From Cherax quadricarinatus (Eukaryota > Arthropoda > Malacostraca > Decapoda > Parastacidae): 64,000 nt of DNA. The first letter of the stretch is position 1, and each line of letters starts with the position of its first letter. Positions 47,247-59,639 of this stretch are shown here, piece after piece. The stretch spans positions 62,001-126,000 of the forward strand of contig NW_027195556.1 in assembly GCF_038502225.1 (NCBI RefSeq). Reading direction: 5' to 3'. The notes below the pieces were generated by a model, which saw only the letters and a program-made list of their open reading frames with translations, had not been told where the DNA came from and searched no databases. The translations under genes and the position numbers were made by a program.

Positions 47247-47290
47247 TATTATGAAACGTTTCGCCTACACAGTAGGCTTCTTCAGTCAAG
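47247..47290 (-). ncRNA. Hammerhead ribozyme motif, unit 1
   Basis: On the minus strand: CTGAAGA (47285-47279) fits the CUGANGA box, agcctactgtgtaggc folds into a 6-bp stem II with a 3-nt loop, and GAAAC (47262-47258) follows, then gtttca. Stem III would be only AC/GU, self-complementary, which suggests dimeric folding. The first three pairs of stem I (tga with tca) are possible. Cleavage would follow GUU. Confidence 0.7.
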
Positions 47291-47675
47291 TACAGAAAAG
47301 TTGATAGAAGCAGAAGATACTTGAAGACGATGTAATCAGTCCATCACCCTTAAAGTTTTGAGGTGGTCAGTCCCTCAGTCTGGAGAAGAGCATTGTTCCA
47401 TAGTATGAAACAATATGGAGAAGAAGTGACAGGATGGAGCTTTTTATAGCGCCAAGAGGTGAGACGTAGGCCACTAGGAGAGGTAAGAACTCAGATGTTG
47501 AGAGGTCAGGTCCCTCTCAAATCCAGCCCCTCTCACTTGTGGAAGTTGTCGAAGTTGATTGCAGGTCTGTACCAAGATACCCTTGTGTTGCAGTGTCTGA
47601 CAGATTGAACATTAAAATGGTATAAAATACCGACAGGTTGTTAGGTAAGACACATATGCAACAGTTAGGTATCTT

Positions 47676-47719
47676 TATTATGAAACGTTTCGCCTACACA
47701 GTAGGCTTCTTCAGTCAAG
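47676..47719 (-). ncRNA. Hammerhead ribozyme motif, unit 2
   Basis: Same core as unit 1, 429 bp further on (CTGAAGA, 6-bp stem II, GAAAC). Two motifs in tandem would release one monomer of 429 nt if both cleave. Confidence 0.7.
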
Positions 47720-48231
47720 TACAGAAAAGTTGATAGAAGCAGAAGATACTTGAAGACGATGTAATCAGTCCATCACCCTTAAAGTTTTGAGGTGGTCAGT
47801 CCCTCATAATAAAGATACCTAACTGTTGCATATGTGTCTTACCTAACAACCTGTTGCTTTAATTGCTTCCAAGATATCTGATGAGATGAGATCTGTTGGA
47901 GTGGGTTCAGATGCCTGAGGTGGATCTGGATCATCACTTTCCACAGGAGGACATCCTGAACCAGGGCAACTACCGTGTTTGCGGAGGAAACCATTAGAGT
48001 TGAGACAACGAAGCTGTAAGCATGACCGACATTTGCTTCTCCTAGTATTGCCAGCCGTACCATTTTCCTGGCTGCTTGCTTCCTCCTGGTTGGCATCCAT
48101 CTGGGTAGACCAGACTGTAGGAGTGGAGTATGACATACTGGGTGAGTATGGTGCGTGGAAGGTAGTAACCTTGACCGTGGTGGCCTGGTGGAGTTTTAGG
48201 GGCTGGTGAGGGGCTGGGAGGAGAAAGGGAA

Positions 48232-48400
48232 AACTGCTGCTGGGAACTGGGTGGGGGAGGCTCTGGTTGTGGGTGGGGGAGGCTCTGGTTTGGGTGGGGG
48301 AGGCTCTGGTAGTGGGTGGGGGAGGCTCTGGTAGTGGGTGGGGAGACTCTGGTACTGGGTGGGTGGGGGAGGCACAGGTTGTTGGGTGGGGGTAGCCCCG
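48232..48400. repeat. Minisatellite gggtgggggaggctctgg, about 22-bp unit
   Basis: About six copies of gggtgggggaggctctgg + tagt. It codes for the Pro-rich N terminus (PTHYQSLPHPLPEPPPP-like) of the RLE LINE on the minus strand, or lies just before it. Confidence 0.75.
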
Positions 48401-48424
48401 GGAGAGGGGGTGAGGGGAGTACAA

Positions 48425-48989
48425 TACATATGAACTTGCACACTATATATTGTTCACACAGTCTTACAATACACACATCATTATTTGTTTCCCATGTACA
48501 TCATGATCGAAGTGGGTATGCTGCACCCATGTGTACCCTCACCACCTACACACCACGCCTCTTCCCCCCACCCCCGGGGAGTGGGGAAGGCGGCACTAAC
48601 TGGTCACTCCCTCGTTAACATTAATCCCACATTGTTTTTCCATAACATGTGCCTCTAATTATTCCAAGCATCAACGCGTGATCATTTCTAAGTTAACTGG
48701 AAGCATGACGCAAGGTGCTGGTACTGACACACAGTGTAGGCCTTTTTCTCCCCCACCCCCACTGGCCGTCTTCCTCACTACCACCACTCGCCAACATTTA
48801 CAAACTGCACACCACTTCCACTATTTACATTGAAACGGCGTATCGAAATGTCTTCTCGCTGCACTGGAATCTTCCCAGAATATTCACACTGACTCCTGTT
48901 CAGTCTTGATCTGGTCAGCCTCCTTAATCAGGAGTAATAATTGAAAATCCCGCAGCTAGCCCGCCACACGTCTTGCCATGCCAGCATGC
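48425..48989. other. Unassigned
   Basis: No recognised gene or repeat array. Confidence 0.4.
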
Positions 48990-49495
<506 letters not shown>

Positions 49496-49515
49496 TTAAA
49501 CTGATAGATTATAGA

Positions 49516-52447
49516 GGTATGGGTGATTATGGGAAACAATCAGGCTGCAGTATTAGGGTTAAAAACAGCAGTTATTACCGGGATACCTCAGGGATATGCT
49601 TAAAAGACAATATTCAAAATAAAGTTACTAGTAATGGCAAATCAATTGATCAACAAACGAAGAGTGATAGTAGAGGGCAACGAGTGACTAGCTCCCTTAA
49701 GGTTTACTATACAAACAGTAGCAGTCTAAGAAATAAAATAGATGAGCTAAGATTACTTGCAAGTGTAGGTAATATAGATATTATTGGTATAACAGAGACC
49801 TGGTTCATCCTGAAAGATAGAGAAATGCCTTCTGAATGCAACAGACAGGGTTATAAACTATTCCAAACTGATAGGGTTAACAGGGAGGGTGGTAGTGTGG
49901 CGATGTATGTCAGAGAAAATTTAAATTGTTGTCTTAGACATGATATAAGATTAGAAACGTCGAACACATAATCTGGCTACAGTTTCTCGAGGGACTTGAC
50001 AAATTAATTTTGGGTGTGATTTATAGGCCCCCAAACTATGATAGGGAGGGCAGTAAGCTCTTATGGGACGAAATTCATAAGGCATCTAGATATGAAAATG
50101 TTGTGATAATGGGAGATTTTAACTTTAGACAAATTGACTGGAACAATATGACAGGAAATCTTGAGTCTAGTGACTTTCTTGATGCGGTTCAGGATTGCTT
50201 TTTAGAACAGGTTGTGACAGAACCAACTAGAGGAAACAATCTACTTGGCTTGGTTCTTGCCAACAAAGATTCACTAATTAATAATCTTGAGGTTAATGAT
50301 GAGCTTGGGGAAAGTGAACACAAATCACTTAGTTTCAATATATCATGGAATTACCCAGATAACTGCAATCAAATCTCTGTCCCAGATTTTCGCTTGGCCG
50401 ACTTCATGGGACTGAAAAATTACCTGGGTTGGCTAAACTGGGATGTCCTGACTATGGGTCAGGTAGGTGATCTTGGTTGCCAATATGACGTTTTTCAGAG
50501 CATAGTTCTAGCTGCCCAGACAACTTTTGTTCCGAGTAGGGAAATTAGATATAACAAAAATGATCCCAAATGGATGAAAAATAGATTAAAACATCTCATT
50601 GATCAAAAGAGAGGCATATATAAGCGTATCAAAAGAGGGGATGGGTAGTTAAGAAATCAATATATTCAATTAAACAGAGAAAAGCAAAAAGGGATTATGA
50701 GGCTAAGGTCGCATGGGATTCGAAGATTAACCCAAAAGGGTTCTTTCAGGTATACGGAAGTAAGATTAGGGACAAGAATGGCTCACTTAAGAGTAACTCT
50801 GGTCGGATCACTGACAGTGATAAGGATATGTGTGAAATTCTCAATACCTACTTCCTCTCAGTTTTCACCCAGAAAAATAATAGCGATATTTCTGAAATAA
50901 TAGATTATGTAGAACAGGATGATAAACAATGTACGATTGCGGTAACTAGTGACATGGTCCTCAGACAAATAGAAAAAACTAAAACCAAACAAATCCCCAG
51001 GTCCTGATGAACTGTTTACAAGAGCGTTAAAGGAATGTAAAGAGGAGCTTAGCATACCTTTGGCTAACCTTTTTATCATATCACTACAAACTGGCATAGT
51101 GCCTGATAAGTGGAAAATGGCAAATGTAATACCTATTTACAAGGCAGGTGACAGGTCCAAGGCTTCGAACTATAGACCAATAAGCCTTACCTCCATAGTG
51201 GGAAAATTTATGGAATCAATAATTGCCGAAGCAATTCGTAGCCATCTTGACAGGCACAGATTGATTATTGAATCTCAACACGGTTTTACAAATGGGCGTT
51301 CCTGTCTTACGAATTTACTAACTTTTTTCACTAAGGTGTTTGAGGAGGTAGATCATGGTAATGAATATATTGTGTACATGGACTTCAGTAAGGCTTTCGA
51401 TAGAGTTTCACACCAGAAGCTATTGAGGAAACTTAAGGCACAGGGAATAGGAGGAGAATCTCTTTCCTGGGTAGAGGCATGGCTGACAAATAGACAGCAG
51501 AGAGTTTGCATAAATGGGGAGAAATCGGAATGGGGTACGTCACAAGCGGTGTTCCTCAGGGGTCAGTGTTGGGCCCGTTGTTGTTCACAATTTACATAAA
51601 CGACATAGATGAGGGAATAAATAGCGACATAAGCAAATTTGCTGATAACACCAAAATAGGCCGTCCAGTTCATTCCAATGAGGACCCTAGAGTACTCCAG
51701 GATGATTTGAATAGACTGATGCAATGGTCGGAGAAGTGGCAGATGCAGTTTATTATAGACAAATGCAAAGCTCTAAATGTTGGACAGGAAAATAACCATG
51801 CCATATATAAACTAAATAGCGTAGATCTTAATACTACTGATTGCGAAAAGGATTTAGGAGTTCTGGTTAGCAGTAATCTAAAACCAAGACAACAGTGCAT
51901 TAGTGTTCGCAATAAAGCTAACAGAATTCTTGGCTTAATATCTAGAAGTATAAATAATAGAAGTCCTCAGGTTGTTCTTCAACTCTATATATCCTTGGTT
52001 AGGCCTCATTTAGACTATGCTGTTCAGTTCTGGTCACCGTATTACAGAATGGATATAAATGCTCTGGAAAACGTACAAAGGAGGATGACAAAGATGATCC
52101 CATGTATCAGAAATCTTCCCTATGAGGATAGACTGACGGCCCTGAATCTGCCCTCTCTCGAAAGGCGTAGAATTAGGGGGAATATGATCGAGGTGTATAA
52201 ATGGAAAACAGGAATAAATAAAGGAGATGTAAATAGCGTGCTGAAAATTTCCAGCCAAAACACGACTCGCAGCAATGGTTTCAAGTTAGAAAAATTCAGA
52301 TTCAGGAAGGATATAGGAAAGCACTGGTTTGGTAATAGAGTTGTGGATCTATGGAACAAACTCCCGAGTACAGTTATTCAGGCTAAAACGTTGTGCAGTT
52401 TTAAAAATGGGTTAGATAAATACATGAGTGGGTGTGGGTGGGTGTGA
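49516..52447 (+). pseudogene. CR1-like LINE, endonuclease-RT (frameshifted, FADN)
   Basis: A plus-strand LINE of a different subfamily from copies 1-3. APE endonuclease: LRNKIDELRLLA, GITETWF, EGGSVAMYVREN (49516-49971), then GVIYRPPNYDREG, VIMGDFNFRQIDW (50010-50150), and GESEHKSLSF where SDH is usual. [52 protein letters not shown] and a catalytic box reading KFADNTKIG, with Asp changed to Asn. The thumb and C terminus are well preserved (LVRPHLDYAVQFWSP, LENVQRRMTKMIP, FFGNRVV-like end) to a stop at 52445-52447. Breaks at about 49972, 50646 and 51540. No ORF1 is recognised upstream. Confidence 0.85.
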
Positions 52448-53961
52448 GTTGGACCTGACTAGCTTGTGCTGCTGGGTATATATTTACATACATGTTCTCA
52501 GATAAATACTGAGAATGTCAAAGATTCACTACTGTGCTTGTCCAGAGATTAGAAGCAAATTTGAAAAGATTCACATGGCTAATTTTTAACAATACCAATT
52601 TTAATGTGTCCGGTAACAGACCATGACACATTCCATGTGTCGCTCATCAAGACATTGTCATAGAAAAAATTATTGCGTCAGAGACATTCCAGGAAATCAG
52701 CGCGGAGGAATGTTTCGGTACATCAACATTCATCAATACAGAAAACCAGTTAAACCTGGTCTCAAATCTGTGGCTGTTGGATTCCTGTTACATCCTGATA
52801 AGCCAGAGCCATTTTGCTTTAGTGTACATAGCCTCTATTGCTCTGTGGCAATAAACTTCACTCTAGAACTCCAGCCAAGGATTGGTGATTTGCAGAGCAG
52901 AGCTTCAATGAAAGTTAAAATGTCATCTTCTTTCTGAGTATAAATTGGATAGAGGACTCGATCTGGTTGAGTTTGTGTTGGAGTGTAGGAACTTTGAAAC
53001 TTGTTTTAGTTATAATAAGAATGTTATCAACAGAACGGAACCAGGAAGCATTATAGTGAAACATAAACCGGTCACTCTGACCTCATAGTCTGTCTCAACG
53101 AGTATCACAAGCCCCCAAACGCAAATATCCAAATTCTCTACATCCGAAACCCAATTTAACTCTACAGTATACAGGAAAAACAATCGGCCATTACCAAAGT
53201 CATGGACCATCTCGTGTTTGTGCATGGTATCAGTGATTAAGACAACCTCTGTCATCTGATGGAAGGGTAATTAAATGTCATCAGCTCTGGCGAAGAATGG
53301 ACCGCAATGAAAACATTAAGGTTACCAAACAATACACATGAAGAAATAGCACCAGCTGGGGAAGCTTTTGTTCTGTGGATATATAGATACGAGAGAGCAA
53401 AGTCACTGGATGAACAGTTCCACATTATTTACAGTCGATAAGTCGGTAAAGCATCTTTGTACTTTTTTTTCTTTTTCTTTTCTTAAGACAGGGTTTTACA
53501 AGGGTAAAGGTTCCTAGCATCAGCTCATTTGAAAGCATTTTTATTGTCATGTATTGTTAAATATAGAATCACTGCCACCTACAAGCGTATCAACCAAATT
53601 TTATTTATACCACACCTATCATACTGTGCACCTGTGTACTGGCAGTGAAATGCCTTCCTTTGAATGGAGTTGGAGACTGACAGCAACCGGCATAATAATA
53701 GCCCCAGTTGCACCAGCCAATGTGTTGCGTATCATTTATGGCTACAAAACCGGATATGGAAGATCTTATGGGAGACGAGGAAGGTTAAACTGCTCAGTTA
53801 TGTACACTCACTGTTACGTACTTACATGCTCCTACATCCCAGATGATTCAGATGTGTCTCTGGTACTTGAAAATGTAACGGTTCTTAAGTAACCCGTGTA
53901 AAGTGTTAGGAAACACAAACATATACACTTGACAGGATTGCTCATGAAACTACCTGGCATC
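52448..53961. other. Unassigned
   Basis: About 1.5 kb with short open frames only (longest 112 codons). No family recognised. Confidence 0.4.
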
Positions 53962-54278
53962 ATGAGCATTGTTGTTTAAGATTGTGTACAATAGACTCTA
54001 CTAAACAGCTATCTAGCTAGTATTACCCATAAGTCGAGTTATATACTTTATTATTTTCATGTTTCATGAGAGAAGATTGAATTATGTTTCTTTCCATGAA
54101 ACATGATTGCCCATGAAACATGACTGTCATGGAAAGAAACATAATTGAATCTTCTCTCTTGAAACATGAAAAAAATACAGTAAATAACTCAAATTATTGA
54201 TTATACAAGTTCGATAGCTATTTAGTAGTCTATTATAAACAATTTTAAACAATTCTATACAAAATCTCAGGATTGCTC
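53962..54278. repeat. Foldback repeat, arms about 150 bp
   Basis: The left arm starts atgagcattgttgtttaag and the right arm, read in reverse, atgagcaatcctgag...ttgtttaaaattg. The inner 45 bp are nearly perfect (catgtttcatgagagaag against its complement at 54150-54172). The axis is near 54117. No terminal duplication or coding part seen, so a MITE or foldback element is possible. Confidence 0.75.
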
Positions 54279-56469
54279 ATTATGTCAGATGTTTCATGAT
54301 GGAATGGTGACGTTCGACCTGTGTCGACCCACCAAAACTTCATACTAAGTCAGTTGTGGCTGTTTATATAACGCGTTTAGCTGTTACTGTACCATACAGT
54401 GACAGGCATTAAAGATTACGGGATAACATAGGTAGGAGTTAAAGGGTATTAGTAGAAATTTGGATCGTAGAAATATTATCGGAAAGGCATAGAAGATTCC
54501 CAAGTAAGGCATATTGACGGCACTGAGAAGGATAGTAGACAATACTTAGGACAAGATACTTCGGAGTTCCCTTGGGAACACTCGAGTACCCCAGAGGAGT
54601 ACATTTAAACGGACTAAGAGCACATTCAATTTTTTTTTATTAAAAAGGTTATACAGAATAATAGCAATCCATATACATATATAGTATCCAATGAGAAATG
54701 TATTTTCTCAAGCCACATGACCTGTTCTAAGCGTCTAGAAAAAGCTTGGGGCTGGCTATTATATCTTCTAATTTCATGATACTTGACCTCTCTAAAAACT
54801 CTCCTACCCCATATGGGGAGTAAGGGAGGAAGCACCACTGACTCGCCTTCACCTCACTTCAAGAACAGGTCAACATTAGCCATCACTTTTATCAGATAAC
54901 TCGACCGGGATAATTCCAGATTTGGAAGAAGCACTTTCTAACGCTTCATAAACTGTATTCTCAGCGAACAACTTCTTGCTATCAATCATCACGTTATTGA
55001 TAAATTTCGCAATCCCTAAGTGACCATATTTTGCATCGTAACGTAGAAGAAAAGCGGTGACGCTTTTCCTCTACGTTGCATACCTCAACCCCTTATTATT
55101 GGAGCTTCCTACAGTTATATTTTGATCTCCCTTGTTTACCACTCTGAACTCCTTGAGTGTAGAGAGTACCATGGACGACATGATACCTCACACCGAGTAA
55201 ACTTTTTACACGCGTCTTCCCCTCCTGTAAATTATGTTTTTTCCCCTGGAATATAAGAAAAAACATTCATAACCATTCGTCCTCCTGATGCTACAGACTT
55301 GACACACCACAACTGCAGCGCTACACAGCTCTCACATTGTCCCTTAATATTTTATCTGTCCTAATATTAAATATTAAATGATTGCCAATCGGAATTTTGG
55401 ACTCCTAACGCACTGTTATTATTTTATTTCCAAAAATATCACAATGACAAAAAATGTATCGCTGGCTGAGCCATTTCTTTTGTCTTACGATCATCAGTCA
55501 CATTATCTAGGAAAGGAAAATAAGCCAAATCAATCCAGCATCGTGGACAAAAACAAGATATTTATTCATTTTGAAACTAGGGGCTTTATTAGATTTAATA
55601 TTCCTTCCCAAACAATAAGCGACTCCGAACCTGGATTAAATATATATAGTGAAGACCTTGACAGAAATATATCACATCAATCTTCAAAAACTTAGCAAAA
55701 TAATGCAATTTACTACTGATCCAGTTCATACAGTTCCATATTTTTGCATTTGTTGGAAAGTTATCTGACTTATCAAGCTCAACTGGTTATTTCCTTTTTA
55801 CTTTTTTAGACCTAATAAATTTAACTTTTCCAACAAGTTACTCATATCTATTTAATACAGAAATCACACTTTTTATTATATTAAAATTTCCTGATTTGGA
55901 GAAAGCAACAAAGAATATAACAATGACAAGCAACAATATCGAAGCCAATACAGTGGTTTTCAATATATGATGAATGAAAAGGAACATACTCACCCCGTCC
56001 ACAAATCAGTATCTTCTACAACTTTCATACTTAAATTACAAATACAGCACCGGTATGAAAATCTATAACCGTAGAAATTCCTTCGGACAACAATAACCAG
56101 AGGAAGCTCATTTTCCCCGAGATCCTCATTATTGACACAGTAAACTGCTGACATGGTCTCTACTATCACCAAATCAACTGTAAGTTCAGAACAGATCTTA
56201 CCAAGAACATCTGGTAATAAAAGTTCTATCTCAGTTATTCTCCCTTCCCCACGTCCTATCCTACACTCGGTAATCTTGCATCGAAGTCTTCCCCTGGTCC
56301 ATGTGTCCTCCTTCTCTGCTTCCTATCCTAACCCAGTTGGGTTATTGAGGCTAAAACCTTGGGTAGTTTCAAATTTAAGTTGGATAAATGCATGAGTGAG
56401 AGGGGTTGGATTTGAGTGGGACTTGCATATGATTGGATAGGGTTAACGGAGCTTATTTCTTGGGTGGCA
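54279..56469. other. Unassigned, with a small perfect-stem hairpin at 55039-55078
   Basis: About 2.2 kb without a recognised family. The hairpin (gtaacgtagaagaaaagcg, gtga loop, cgcttttcctctacgtt) has one mismatch. 55378-55695 holds a 105-codon frame with no similarity I can name. Confidence 0.4.
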
Positions 56470-58716
56470 TTCAAAAATTGGCTGGGCAAATATTTTTGTC
56501 ATGTATCGTCATCAAGCTATGTATGGTTCCAGCCTCCACTACATCACTTGCTTGGCTATTCCACTTCCTGGCGACTCTATGACTGATGAAATACTTCCTA
56601 ACATCCCTGTGACTCGTCTGAGTCTTCAGCTTCCAATTGTGACCCCTTGTTTCTGTGTCCCCTCTTTGGAACATTCTGTCTCTGTCTACCTTATCTATTC
56701 CACGCGGTATTTTGTATGTCGTTATCATGTCTCCCCTGACCCTCCTGTCCTCCAGTGTTGTCAGACCGATTTCCCTTAACCTTTCTTCGTAGGACATTTC
56801 CCATAGCTCTGGAACTAGCCTTGTTGCAAACCTTTCCAAACTGGTGCTGCGTACTCCAGTATGGGCCTTTCGATTCCTTACTGAGGTACCGGAACGCTAT
56901 TCTCAGGTTTCCCAAGCGCCCATATGCCGCAGCAGTTATCTGGTTAATGTGTGCTTCTGGCGACGTACTCGGTATTATACTCACCCTTAGATCTTTCTCC
57001 TTGAGTGAGGTTTGCAGTCTTTGGCCGCCTAGCCTATACTCTGTCTGCGGTCTTCTTTGCCGTATTCCGATCTTCATGACTTTGCATTTGGCGGAGTTAA
57101 ATTCTAGGAGCCAGTTGCTGGACCACGCGGCCAGCCTGTCCAGGTCTCTTTCTAGACCTGTCAGATCCGCATCTGATTTAATTCTCCTCATTAACTTCAC
57201 ATCATCTGCAAAGAGGGACACTTCTGAGTCTATCGCTTCCGTCATATCATTCACATATACCAAGAATAGTACTGGTCCCAGGACTGACCCCTGTGGGACC
57301 CAGCTCGTCACTCGTGCCCACTGTGATACCTCATCACGGACCACGACTCGCTGTTGCCTCCCTGTTAGGTGTTCTCTGATCCATTTCAGTGCCCTACCTG
57401 TTATACGTGCCTGATCCTCTAGCTTCTGTACTAATTTCTTGTGAGGAACTGTGTCGAAGGCCTTCTTGCAGTCCAAGAAAATGTAGTCAACCCACCTCTC
57501 CCTCTCATGTCTTCAGTTACCTTGTCATAAAACTCTAGTAGGTTTGTGACACAGGATTTGCCTTCCATGAACCCGTGCTGACTGTCGCTTATAATCTTGT
57601 TCCGCTCCAGGTGCTCCACCACTCTCCACCTGATAATCTTCTCCATGACTTTGCATACTATACACGACAGTGACACTGGTCTGTAGTTTAGTGCCTCTTT
57701 TCTGTCTCCTTTTTTAAAAATAGGAACTGCATTTGCCATCTTCCATACCTCAGGTAGTTTCCCAGTTTCAAGGGATGTGTTGAAGATTGTGGTTAGTGGC
57801 ACACACAATGTCTCTGCTCCTGCTCTAAGGACCCACGGATAGATGCTCTCCGATCCCACCGCCTTTGAGGTATCAAGGTCACTTAGGAGCTTCTTCACTT
57901 TCTCCCGGGTTGTGTGCATTTCATCCAACGTTTGTTTGTATAACCCTTGTTGGTGTACGCCACTGTTTTGTCTTGTCAGTGTCCCTTCAGCCTCCACTGT
58001 AAATACTTCCTGAAATCTCATATTGAGCTCCTCACATACTTCTTGGTCATTTCTTGTGAGCTCCCCACCTTCTTTCCACATCCTGATTACCTGGTCCTTG
58101 ACTGTTGTCTTCCTCCTGATATGTCTGTAAAGCAATTTCGGGTCAGACTTGACTTTCGATGCTATGTCGTTTTCGTACTGCCGCTGGGCCTCCCTCCTTA
58201 TCTCTGCATACTCGTTTCTGGCTCGTCGATTAATGTCTTTATTTTCCTGAGTCCTTTGCCTTCTCCACTTTTTCCATTCTCTATCGCACTTAGTTTTTGC
58301 CTCCCTACACCTTCGCGTAAACCAAGGGCTCCTTCTGGTTTTCCCATTATTTCTGTTACTCTTATGAACAAACCTTTCCTCTGCGTCATTGCAATGTGTT
58401 GTTACGTATTCCATCATTTCGTTTACTGACTTTCCAACTCTCTCTCCCACTGAACCTACTGCAGAAAGGTCCTCATACCTGTGTAGTCCCCCCTTTTATG
58501 TTTTGGCTTTTCCCTTTCTACTCCTGTTACCCTCTCCACTTGTAGCTCTACGATTTATTCAAAGCTCAGAACCAAGTGGTCACTAGCTCCCAGGGATCTT
58601 TCATATGTGATGTCCTCGATGTCTGAGCTACTCAGGGTGAACACAGGGTTCAGTCTTGCTGGTTCATCCTCCCCTCTCTCTGGTAGTGTCCCTAACATGT
58701 TGGTGCATGAGGTTTT
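56470..58716 (-). pseudogene. CR1-like LINE copy 3 (minus)
   Basis: The same family as copies 1 and 2. From the 5' side: endonuclease end ([33 protein letters not shown], 58700-58560), linker [16 protein letters not shown] with [79 protein letters not shown] and [10 protein letters not shown], then the thumb and C terminus to 56470 (RFATRLVPEL, LTTLEDRRVRGDM, RKYFISHRVARKWN). A deletion near 56840 (SKESKGPYWST) removes the segment before RFATR, and a frameshift lies near 57470. 5'-truncated next to a (GT)n tract. Confidence 0.87.
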
Positions 58717-59033
58717 CCAGTACCATGTGTGTGTGTGTGTGTGTGGGTGTTTTATATTACGTGCCTCATGCCCATCTATTGGGCGGAAGTCAACAAAGAT
58801 TACAGACGAGCAGTGAAAAATAAAAATAAATAATATTTACCTATTAAATATAATTACGTTATATAGAAAAAGCGATATTACATTTAGAATCAGCTTTTCA
58901 AATATTAGTGACATTCGGTAGGCTTCTTGTTGTTGTTGATACGCCGGTATCCTCCTGGCCCGGACCTTTTCCAAGTGGTGGCCCGGCCTTGGCTCCTTGT
59001 CTAGGGAGTGTCTGAGACCTAAGTCTCCCATGG

Positions 59034-59341
59034 GCTCTGGTGGCCTGGTGGCTAACGCTCTCGCTTCACACGGCGAGGGTCTGGGTTCGATTCCCAGCCA
59101 GAGTAGAAACATTGGACGTGTTTCTTTCCACCTGTTGTCTATGTTCCCCATCAGTAAAATGGGTACCTGGGTGTTATTCGACTGGTGTGGGTCGCATCCT
59201 GGGACACTGACCTAATTTGCCCGAAATGTACCGAAATGCGGAGCATAACAAGGGACTTTCTATATAGTAGTATGTCATTGTTGTCAGCTAGGACTGTATA
59301 CCTTGTACATGTACTTGTAGTAAATAAAGATATTATTATGG
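59034..59341 (+). mobile_element. tRNA-derived SINE
   Basis: 59034-59104 folds as a tRNA-like head. The 7-bp acceptor stem (gctctgg/ccagagt, one wobble) and T arm (ctggg ttcgatt cccag) are perfect. A-box-like tggcctggtgg and B-box ggttcgattcc serve as internal Pol III promoter. The anticodon loop contains cac (Val-like) but is 8 nt long. The body (ctggtgtgggtcgcatcc, gacctaatttgcccgaaa) and the tail taaataaagatattatt follow. The truncated relative at 17021-17126 shares the body. Confidence 0.85.
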
Positions 59342-59639
59342 GAGGAGACACTAGTACCCCCTCCACATCGTTGAGAGCAACTGTCCCCAGCCCTAGCCAC
59401 ATTCCCCGCCATCACGGGGCTCGTAGGGAGAAGCTAGGCCTCTCTGGTCTGCTATCCCCGCCCCAAAGGGGCTAATGGGAACGACAGTCTTGTGAGCTGC
59501 AAGCTCTGGCTCAGGCACCTACCCTACCCTAGAAGAGCTGGGCATGGTGTCGATCCACCCATTATGTAGGCCTCTGTTATGAAAATGAAGAAATTTAAGC
59601 ACGTAACTCTAAGGCTATTACAACCCAGGTTTGACTGTC
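59342..59639. other. Unassigned, possible low-copy repeat
   Basis: 59395-59440 matches 42180-42265 in reverse (see there). Otherwise nothing recognised. Confidence 0.35.

Larger units (their letters stand above)
47180..47849 (-). mobile_element. Retrozyme-like/Penelope-terminal insertion with 429-bp direct dimer
   Basis: An insertion inside the RLE LINE, flanked by about 12 bp of target duplication (cctgttgcttta at 47168-47179 and 47850-47861; a few bases are ambiguous). Unit 1 (47182-47610) is repeated as a partial unit 2 (47611-47806) with 429-bp period and almost no differences. It ends with an inverted copy (47806-47853) of the unit's 47632-47680 segment. Each unit has a hammerhead core. 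No protein is encoded. Tandem units with hammerhead motifs and no ORF match the description of metazoan retrozymes, thought to be mobilised by Penelope-like enzymes. Confidence 0.8.
44582..48424 (-). pseudogene. RLE-type non-LTR retrotransposon (interrupted)
   Basis: A minus-strand LINE with a C-terminal restriction-like endonuclease. From its 5' end: Pro/Ser-rich N terminus (48424-48190), a Cys/His cluster (CRSCLQLRCLNSNGFLRKHGSCPG, about 48020-47950), an insertion at 47849-47180, an RT N-terminal part (SGSAGGYTGIRPQDLKEM, 46690-46620) and RT palm (QLGFGVSQGSEAVV, VVKLDFKNAFN, EGVQQGDPLAPFLF, 46427-46100). Next come a broken stretch, LPVRLGGIGVRKSLQNALPAFLSS (45600s), and the endonuclease part (45361-44582: CICDSEAADRFGYHGLVC, RHEEVNNI, KRPDGITLQAW, VVWDYTC). 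No APE domain is present. The fragment at 14880-15405 is the same family. Exact clade not determined. Confidence 0.8.

Noticed and set aside
59034..59104. Functional tRNA-Val gene
   Set aside because: The anticodon loop is 8 nt and the sequence continues into a SINE body and A/T-rich tail.
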